From the NCBI GenBank assembly GCA_051650305.1, contig JBOFIT010000175.1, positions 1 through 11,263 of the forward strand: 11,263 bases of DNA. Reading direction: 5' to 3'. The translations under genes and the position numbers were made by a program. Origin of the DNA: JBOFDK01 sp051650305. Lineage in GTDB: Bacteria; Bacillota; Clostridia; Lachnospirales; Cellulosilyticaceae. This document shows positions 6,693 to 11,263 of this stretch, piece after piece. Numbering within the stretch: the first letter of the stretch is position 1; the number at the start of each line of letters is the position of its first letter. Below the pieces are notes generated by a model that saw only the letters and a list, made by a program, of their open reading frames with translations, was not told the DNA's origin and searched no databases.

Positions 6693-7862
6693 TTATTTTA
6701 AGCCTGGGAAATCTTCTGGTGTTGTACCACTGAAGTTTGATGGAGGTACGATTGTACCATCTTTAACTAAACCATAAACTTCTTCAACAGCTGTCACTGT
6801 TTCGTCTGCCATTTGGTGACGACCTGCTTCTACTACAAGACCTGTAGAATCTGTGTCAGCTTTAAGTAAGTTGTTTCCACCTGCGAATGTACCATCTACG
6901 ATAGCTGTAAGCTGACGGTTTACGTTAAGTGCCATGTTTTTAAGTGCTGATGTAAGAACGATATTATCTGATCCATTTACACCATCTTCAAATTGGTCAA
7001 CGTCACAACCGATTACTTTTACGCCTGTAGCTTCTTTAGCAGCTGTAAATACACCACTACCTGAACCACCCGCAGCTACGAACATGATATCTACGCCTTC
7101 TGCGATAAGAGCAGATGCTACTACTTTACCTGTAGCTGGATCACTGAAGTCTCCTACGTAGTTACCACCAACGTTAGTGTTTGTTACGTCTGTACCAGCA
7201 TATGAAGCAATCTCAACGATTTCTGCTTTTGTGCCAAGTTTTGCATTAGCGTAGTTTACACCAGCTTCAAAACCGTATTGGTAGTTAACATTAGATGGGT
7301 AAGCTACACCATTTACTACTGCTACTTTACCTGTCTTTGTTTCCTTAGCTGCTGCAATCCCAGCGAAGAATCCACTTTCTTGCTCTGCGAATTGCATTGC
7401 GTACATATTATCAACAACGATTTCCTGACCATTTGCATCTGATGGGTAGCTATCTACAAGAATGAACTTCTTGTCTGGATTTTCTTCTGCAATTGCTCCT
7501 ACTGGACCAAATTGGAACCCTGGTGTTACGATAACATCGTAATCAGCTACAACATCTGCAACAGCAGGTACAGAGTTTGCCATATCTTGCTCTTGTACTG
7601 TCTTTACAGTCGCTGTTGGGTTGTTTGCGATAAATTCTAAAATACCATTGTAGTTATTCTCATTGAAGTTTCCATCATCAACACCTGATGGACTTGTAAC
7701 GATTACAATCTTCATACCTTCTTCGTTTGTAGCATCTGGTGCTTCTGTAGAAGTCTCAGGTTTTACTTCTGGCTTTGTTTCTGGTTGTGAACCACATCCA
7801 ACTGTTGCCATCATTAATGTAAGAGCTGTCATAGCAGCTAACTTTTTCATAAGTTTTTTCAT
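6693..7862 (-). CDS. nupN: BMP-family nucleoside-binding lipoprotein (NupN-like)
   Basis: Substrate-binding lipoprotein of the importer, anchored on the outer face of the membrane. From the chosen start it has 389 residues. A lysine-rich N-terminus and hydrophobic core lead to a lipobox-like TVGC with the lipidated Cys at 23 (Thr instead of the usual Leu at -3). A Pro/Glu/Thr-rich linker follows (about 26-46), then a periplasmic-binding-protein fold of the BMP/PnrA class with typical segments DDGNFNENNYNGI and VGCDVDQ-like VIGCDVDQ. An in-frame TTG one codon earlier (7865) is possible, but the ATG at 7862 is 8 nt from the GGGGG ribosome site and preferred. First gene of the importer operon. 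Confidence 0.92.
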   Translation of the reverse strand: MKKLMKKLAAMTALTLMMATVGCGSQPETKPEVKPETSTEAPDATNEEGMKIVIVTSPSGVDDGNFNENNYNGILEFIANNPTATVKTVQEQDMANSVPAVADVVADYDVIVTPGFQFGPVGAIAEENPDKKFILVDSYPSDANGQEIVVDNMYAMQFAEQESGFFAGIAAAKETKTGKVAVVNGVAYPSNVNYQYGFEAGVNYANAKLGTKAEIVEIASYAGTDVTNTNVGGNYVGDFSDPATGKVVASALIAEGVDIMFVAAGGSGSGVFTAAKEATGVKVIGCDVDQFEDGVNGSDNIVLTSALKNMALNVNRQLTAIVDGTFAGGNNLLKADTDSTGLVVEAGRHQMADETVTAVEEVYGLVKDGTIVPPSNFSGTTPEDFPGLK

Positions 7863-7928
7863 CAAATTATCCCCCTATATTTAAAAAGCCGTATGTTTTT
7901 GTTTTTTTTATCTTTAAAGTACGACTTT

Positions 7929-7957
7929 ATTATAACATCAAGAGAATATAATTTCAA
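7929..7957 (-). promoter_or_regulatory. Promoter of the nupNOPQ operon
   Basis: TTGAAA (7952-7957), a 17-bp spacer and a perfect TATAAT (7929-7934) on the minus strand predict a start near 7922 and a 5' leader of about 60 nt. No purine riboswitch is visible in this short leader. A single sequence resembling a PurR PurBox (CGAAC core) lies about 30 bp upstream of the -35. Confidence 0.75.
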
Positions 7958-7996
7958 TGTACATTTTTAATTTTTTTTAAATAAATGTTCGGTTTT

Positions 7997-8824
7997 TTAA
8001 ATTGCTTTAATTGCTTTGATAGATTCAGTAATAAGTGTTGTAAACTGACCTGATACACGTTCTGCAGTTTCGCTTACTTCTTCATGTGTAAGAGGATTAG
8101 CTGTCATACCTGCTGCAAGGTTTGAGATACAAGAAATACCACACACACGCATTCCCATATGATTGGCTGCTATAGCTTCACAAGCTGTGCTCATTCCTAC
8201 TGCATCACCACCAAGCATACGACACATTCTTACTTCTGTTGGTGTCTCAAACTGTGGTCCACTAAATTGTGCATACACACCTTCTTGAATATGGATACCA
8301 TTCTTCGCTGCCACACTACGAATACAATCGCATAATGCATCATCATAAACAGTACTCATATCAGGGAATCTCGTTCCGAGTTCATCTATATTTTGTCCTC
8401 TAAGTGGTGATGGTACGAAAGTTGCAATATGGTCTCGGATAAGCATGAAGTCTCCCGCTTTATATGTATAATTCACGCCACCTGCTGCATTGGTTAGCAT
8501 AAGCACCTTTGCACCCATCATACCCATAAGTCTTGTTGGTAGTACCACATCTTCCATCTCATAACCTTCATAGTAATGTACACGCCCTTGCATCACAACC
8601 ACTTTTACATTGCCGATTGTTCCAAAGATGAATCTTCCCTTATGTCCATGTACTGTCGATACAGGGAATCCTTCAATTGTATGGTAATCAATAGTCGTTT
8701 CTACTTCTATTTGTGAACCATAATCACCTAATCCTGATCCTAAGACAAGTGCTACCTCTGGTACAAAATCTGTCTTTTCACGTACTGATGCTAAGCATCT
8801 TTGTAATTTTTCAAAAGCATTCAT
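7997..8824 (-). CDS. Purine nucleoside phosphorylase (trimeric type I)
   Basis: Cleaves inosine and guanosine with phosphate to the base plus ribose-1-phosphate (purine salvage, cytoplasm). The 275 residues show the trimeric PNP/MTAP family motifs: phosphate loop LGSGLGDYG (28-36), HGHKGRF (59-65), phosphate contacts in GRVHYYEGY (80-88), TNAAGGV (111-117), FSGPQFETPTE with E193 (188-197), VGMS (209-212), SNLAAG with N235 (234-239) and H247. The Glu/Asn pair at the base site is the signature for 6-oxopurines. A longer frame reaches an ATG at 8869, but GGAGG sits 10 nt before the ATG at 8824, inside that extension, and homologues begin here (about 270 residues). It lies 5' of the importer genes, matching their role; this is a pupG/punA-type gene. 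Confidence 0.94.
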   Translation of the reverse strand: MNAFEKLQRCLASVREKTDFVPEVALVLGSGLGDYGSQIEVETTIDYHTIEGFPVSTVHGHKGRFIFGTIGNVKVVVMQGRVHYYEGYEMEDVVLPTRLMGMMGAKVLMLTNAAGGVNYTYKAGDFMLIRDHIATFVPSPLRGQNIDELGTRFPDMSTVYDDALCDCIRSVAAKNGIHIQEGVYAQFSGPQFETPTEVRMCRMLGGDAVGMSTACEAIAANHMGMRVCGISCISNLAAGMTANPLTHEEVSETAERVSGQFTTLITESIKAIKAI

Positions 8825-8894
8825 TGTTGTCATTCCTCCATGGATTGAAATTTTATAGTAGTTTATCATAACTCTTCTTTAAAAGCTATCTTTT

Positions 8895-8903
8895 ATTATA
8901 GCA
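8895..8903 (-). promoter_or_regulatory. Candidate extended -10 promoter for the phosphorylase gene
   Basis: The minus strand carries TGCTATAAT, an extended -10 (TGnTATAAT), giving a start near 8888 and a leader of about 60 nt to the ATG at 8824. No good -35 is visible, because that position is occupied by the upstream gene's terminator, but extended -10 promoters tolerate this. Confidence 0.5.
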
Positions 8904-8906
8904 TCT

Positions 8907-8941
8907 AAAAAAAGAGGAACTGCTTTTCATACAGTTCCTCT
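8907..8941 (-). terminator. Intrinsic terminator of the DegV-family gene
   Basis: A perfect 10-bp stem, AGAGGAACTG/CAGTTCCTCT, with a 9-nt loop is followed on the minus strand by seven T. It starts within a few bases of the DegV stop and isolates that gene from the phosphorylase gene. Confidence 0.9.
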
Positions 8942-8946
8942 CTCTA

Positions 8947-9804
8947 TTAATCAATTTGTTGGATAGCTACTCCTATAAGTCCTGGCCCTGTGTGTACACC
9001 TAGTACTGGACTTATCTGACCCTCTAAGAAAATATCACACCCTGGTAGTGCTTCTAGTAATTTGTCTTTGATAGCCTGTGCTTCTTCTGCCGCTGCACCA
9101 TGTGCTAATGCTACATTATATTTCTTACCTGTAGCGGCATACTGCACTGCTAAGTCGACAACCTTCTGGATAGACTGCTTTCTTCCCCTAATCTTCGCTA
9201 CATTATAATAAATCCCCTCTTCATTACATGAGATGATAGGCTTTAGGTTAAGTGCTGTTCCTAGTACAGATGCCACAAGTCCTATACGACCACCTTTTTG
9301 TAAGTATTCAAGTGTATCCACACAGAAAAATACTTTAGACTTATAAATGTCTGCTACCACTTTATCTCTTACTTCTTCAAAGTTCATACCTGCTTCTAAG
9401 TATCTTGCTGCTTGAATGGCATTAAATCCAGCTGCTATTGCTATGTTCTTCGTATCAATTACTTCTATTTGTAAGCCTTCATATTCTTTAGCTAATAAAG
9501 TCACAAGATTAAACGTACCACTAAGTCCACTTGAAAGCGTAATCGCTAGCACCTTTTCATAGCCATCTGCCTTTATACGATCAAATATATCTGTAATCTC
9601 TGGAGCTCCCGGCAACGATGTCGTAGGTATCTCATCTTTTAATCGTGTATAGACTTCCTCTGCACTAATATCAATGCCATCAGAATACTCTCTGTCTTTA
9701 TAAAGAATCTTAAGAGGTATAAGATACATACCATATTGTTCACGTACATGCTCAGGTATATCGATACAGCTATCTACAAGTATTGCGACTTTTTGGTTAT
9801 TCAT
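8947..9804 (-). CDS. DegV family fatty-acid-binding protein (FakB-like)
   Basis: Members of this family bind a long-chain fatty acid and present it to the kinase FakA, which phosphorylates it for phospholipid synthesis. The 285-residue length is typical. Visible DegV signatures are ILVDSCIDIP (8-17), TTSLPGAPE (61-69), the loop TLSSGLSGTFN (89-99) near the carboxylate site, DTLEYLQKGGRIG (163-175), LNLKPI (185-190) and HTGPGLIGV (271-279). No FakA gene lies in the window, and DegV paralogues are common in clostridia, so a specific FakB role is inferred. The ATG at 9804 has an AAGGGTG site. Own promoter and terminator make it monocistronic. Confidence 0.93.
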   Translation of the reverse strand: MNNQKVAILVDSCIDIPEHVREQYGMYLIPLKILYKDREYSDGIDISAEEVYTRLKDEIPTTSLPGAPEITDIFDRIKADGYEKVLAITLSSGLSGTFNLVTLLAKEYEGLQIEVIDTKNIAIAAGFNAIQAARYLEAGMNFEEVRDKVVADIYKSKVFFCVDTLEYLQKGGRIGLVASVLGTALNLKPIISCNEEGIYYNVAKIRGRKQSIQKVVDLAVQYAATGKKYNVALAHGAAAEEAQAIKDKLLEALPGCDIFLEGQISPVLGVHTGPGLIGVAIQQID

Positions 9805-9843
9805 AAATTCACCCTTTTCTATAAACTCTATTTATTTAACACA

Positions 9844-9872
9844 ATTATATATCATTATCTTTATGATTACAA
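9844..9872 (-). promoter_or_regulatory. Promoter of the DegV-family gene
   Basis: TTGTAA (9867-9872), a 17-bp spacer and a perfect TATAAT (9844-9849) on the minus strand predict a start near 9837 and a leader of about 33 nt. Confidence 0.72.
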
Positions 9873-9900
9873 GTAGTTTTTATAACCACTTACAACAAAT

Positions 9901-9926
9901 AAAAAAAGCTACGAATGAATCGTAGC
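9901..9926 (-). terminator. Intrinsic terminator of the small repeat-protein gene
   Basis: A perfect 7-bp stem, GCTACGA/TCGTAGC (9908-9914 and 9920-9926), with a 5-nt loop is followed on the minus strand by seven T (9901-9907). It lies 10 bp past the stop codon of the small gene. Confidence 0.9.
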
Positions 9927-9936
9927 CTGTTTATAG

Positions 9937-10182
9937 TTATTTGGTTGGTTGAATGTTTACGATACCTCTTGTTGGTTGTACATTTACGATTTTTGTTGGC
10001 TGTACATTCACGATACCTTTTGTTGGTTGTACGTTTACGATTTTTGTTGGCTGTACATTCACGATACCTTTTGTTGGTTGTACGTTTACAATTCTTGTAT
10101 CAACAGCTTCTGCTGCAAAAAGTGTAGTTGAAAATGCCATAGTAGCCATTGCAAATGCGATTACTTTAGATAATTTTTTCAT
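9937..10182 (-). CDS. Small exported protein built of IVNVQPTK repeats
   Basis: I recognise no family or function. The 81-residue product begins with a clear Sec signal peptide: MKKLSK, then a hydrophobic core (8-22), with likely cleavage around FAAEA (22-26). Residues 31-81 are exactly three tandem 17-residue units, IVNVQPTKGIVNVQPTK, i.e. six copies of IVNVQPT[K/R] alternately joined by Gly or directly. Only K72R and V77I break the pattern. No Cys, lipobox, transmembrane helix or sorting motif follows, so the mature part of about 55 residues should be released or loosely wall-associated. A strong AGGAGG site 8 nt before the ATG, a candidate promoter and a good terminator say it is a real, separately expressed gene. 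It could be a beta-rich surface or adhesion peptide, or a multi-copy peptide precursor; both are speculation. Confidence 0.85.
   Translation of the reverse strand: MKKLSKVIAFAMATMAFSTTLFAAEAVDTRIVNVQPTKGIVNVQPTKIVNVQPTKGIVNVQPTKIVNVQPTRGIVNIQPTK
9940..10092 (-). repeat. Three 51-bp tandem repeats within the small gene
   Basis: The units are 10042-10092, 9991-10041 and 9940-9990. The first two differ at one base out of 51; the third differs from the second at eight. Each unit is itself a fused pair of 27-bp and 24-bp half-repeats encoding GIVNVQPTK and IVNVQPTK. The near identity of the first two suggests recent duplication or gene conversion. Confidence 0.95.
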
Positions 10183-10208
10183 TTCAAATCCTCCTAAGAT
10201 AACATATA

Positions 10209-10238
10209 AGTATATGTCTTTAGTTTATATTATGTAAA
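10209..10238 (-). promoter_or_regulatory. Candidate promoter of the small repeat-protein gene
   Basis: TTTACA (10233-10238), an 18-bp spacer and TATACT (10209-10214) on the minus strand are each one base from consensus and predict a start near 10202, a leader of about 20 nt that just contains the AGGAGG site. Confidence 0.5.
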
Positions 10239-10272
10239 AGAGAAATTGAATGACGTTTTTTGAAAATGTGAA

Positions 10273-10300
10273 TTGTCCTACTAATAGTTATACATATTCT
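10273..10300 (+). promoter_or_regulatory. Weak candidate promoter for the guanylyltransferase gene
   Basis: TTGTCC (10273-10278), a 16-bp spacer and TATTCT (10295-10300) on the plus strand each match 4 of 6 consensus bases. A better -10 (TATAGT, 10315-10320) has no -35 at the right distance. Confidence 0.25.
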
Positions 10301-10349
10301 AGTTTTTTATTTCGTATAGTATAAAGATGCTTTTTATAAGGAGCTTTCT

Positions 10350-11263
10350 ATGCATATTATTCTATTGTCTGGTGGCTCTGGCTATCGCCTATGGCCTCTC
10401 TCCACACCATCCTTACCAAAGCAATTTCTTCAATTACTTCCACCTCTTGATGGTACTTCAACTAAAATCTCTATGTTACAACGCATATGGCATCAGCTCT
10501 CTCTAACTGATCTATCCTCTCGGGCTATTATCTCTACCTCGCAGCCTCAAGCTTCTCTTGTCTATGACCAACTTGGTTCTTCTATACCTCTTAGTTTAGA
10601 ACCTAGTTCTCGTGATACTTATCCTGCGATTCTACTTAGTACACTTTACTTGCTTTCTCAAAAAAATATGAATCCCAATGAAATAATCATCGTTATGCCC
10701 GTAGATACCTATGTCGATTCAAGTTTCTTTACTCAACTAGATGTCCTGGCTTCCCATCTACGAGACTCTACCTTCTCCCTAGGCCTCATAGGTATCACGC
10801 CGTCCTGTGCCTCGGAAAAATTCGGCTATATTCTTCCCAAAATACCTAATATGAATTCTATACCCTTATCATGTTATCAAGTAAAACAATTCATTGAAAA
10901 ACCACCTCTTTCTGTAGCAGAAAAGCTCATTAATGACGGTGCCTTTTGGAATGCTGGAGTCTTTGGTTTCAAACTGAAGTTTTTACTCGATCACTTAAAA
11001 GCTAATCATTTACCTTTATCTTATACGGAGTTATTAGCAATCTACGATAAACTCCCTAAAATAAGCTTCGACTTTGCTGTAGTAGAAAAAACATCCGATA
11101 TTCTTATGATTCCGTATAGTGGCAAATGGAATGACCTTGGTACTTGGAATACTCTAAGCGAAGAATTAGAAAGCGACATAATAGGTAATGGTCATTCCTA
11201 TAGTTGTCAAGAAACACAAATCATTAATACCCTTGATATCCCTATTTACACATTAGGAACCAC
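10350..11263 (+). CDS. manC: Mannose-1-phosphate guanylyltransferase, 3' end beyond window
   Basis: Makes GDP-mannose from GTP and mannose-1-phosphate, the donor for mannose/fucose-containing surface polysaccharides. Only the first 304 codons are in the window and no in-frame stop occurs. The nucleotidyltransferase domain shows GGSGYRLWP (8-16; Tyr where Thr is usual) and PKQF (23-26), forming the pyrophosphorylase signature. EPSSRDTYPAI (84-94), MPVD (116-119, usually PSDH), EKFGYI (156-161), QFIEKP (180-185), WNAGVF (200-205) and WNDLGTW (260-266) also match the family. TAAGGAG lies 6 nt before the ATG. Whether a C-terminal phosphomannose isomerase domain follows cannot be seen. It is divergent from the repeat-protein gene and may open a polysaccharide or GDP-sugar operon to the right. 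Confidence 0.93.
   Translation, partial: MHIILLSGGSGYRLWPLSTPSLPKQFLQLLPPLDGTSTKISMLQRIWHQLSLTDLSSRAIISTSQPQASLVYDQLGSSIPLSLEPSSRDTYPAILLSTLYLLSQKNMNPNEIIIVMPVDTYVDSSFFTQLDVLASHLRDSTFSLGLIGITPSCASEKFGYILPKIPNMNSIPLSCYQVKQFIEKPPLSVAEKLINDGAFWNAGVFGFKLKFLLDHLKANHLPLSYTELLAIYDKLPKISFDFAVVEKTSDILMIPYSGKWNDLGTWNTLSEELESDIIGNGHSYSCQETQIINTLDIPIYTLGT

Noticed and set aside
7895..7928. Hairpin-like pairing (AAAGTCGTA with TACGGCTTT) before nupN, suggesting an attenuator or riboswitch
   Set aside because: The 5' arm begins right next to the -10 box, upstream of the predicted transcription start near 7922, so most of it would not be in the RNA. The loop is long and A-rich and matches no purine riboswitch core.
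8825..8869. N-terminal extension of the phosphorylase to an ATG at 8869
   Set aside because: The extension contains the GGAGG ribosome site that serves the ATG at 8824, and its 15 residues are not part of the family.
9915..10237. Three plus-strand open frames (60, 70 and 94 codons) opposite the repeat gene, with Cys/Phe/Trp-rich repeats
   Set aside because: The repeat units are multiples of 3 and contain no stop in any plus frame, so all frames stay open automatically. None has a ribosome site, whereas the minus-strand frame has a signal peptide, AGGAGG site, promoter and terminator.
1..11263. CRISPR array, insertion sequence, prophage or integrase
   Set aside because: No regularly spaced repeats with unique spacers, no transposase or recombinase motifs and no terminal inverted repeats were seen. 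The only tandem repeats are coding and contiguous.

Overview
The window is AT-rich DNA with strong Shine-Dalgarno sites, intrinsic terminators, a CCA-less initiator tRNA gene and Firmicutes-type gene families. It looks like a chromosomal segment of a low-GC Gram-positive bacterium, probably an anaerobic clostridium (Lachnospiraceae-like). The genus-level guess is inference. Most genes lie on the minus strand. Exceptions are a two-gene unit at 1737-2617 and the truncated gene at the right edge.

Left edge (1-526): the first 20 bases are the 5' end of a 16S rRNA gene running off the window to the left. Its leader holds a boxA-like element and three small hairpins, one a perfect 18-bp palindrome. 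A strong sigma-A promoter (200-228) drives it. About 85 bp upstream of that promoter is a tight cluster of three DnaA-box sequences (313-342), not expected beside an ordinary rRNA operon.

527-2617: dinB (DNA polymerase IV, minus) is divergent from a translationally coupled plus-strand pair, an unrecognised 109-residue protein and a GNAT acetyltransferase. 2635-2866: an initiator tRNA-Met gene (minus) sits between two bidirectional terminators.

2938-8824: a purine nucleoside uptake and salvage block, all minus. Purine nucleoside phosphorylase comes first. A four-gene ABC importer of the BMP/NupNOPQ type follows: lipoprotein, double ATPase, two permeases. Imported nucleosides would be split by the phosphorylase to base plus ribose-1-phosphate. 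The importer has its own good promoter and a hairpin after the lipoprotein gene that probably raises lipoprotein output over the membrane parts. 8947-9804 is a DegV/FakB-type fatty-acid-binding protein with its own promoter and terminator.

9901-10182: a self-contained small gene for an 81-residue exported protein. After the signal peptide it is almost only three exact copies of a 17-residue unit, i.e. six copies of IVNVQPT[K/R]. I recognise no family for it and consider it the best candidate for something undescribed. Divergent from it, at 10350, starts a mannose-1-phosphate guanylyltransferase cut by the window end, which suggests a surface polysaccharide or GDP-sugar locus beyond the right edge.
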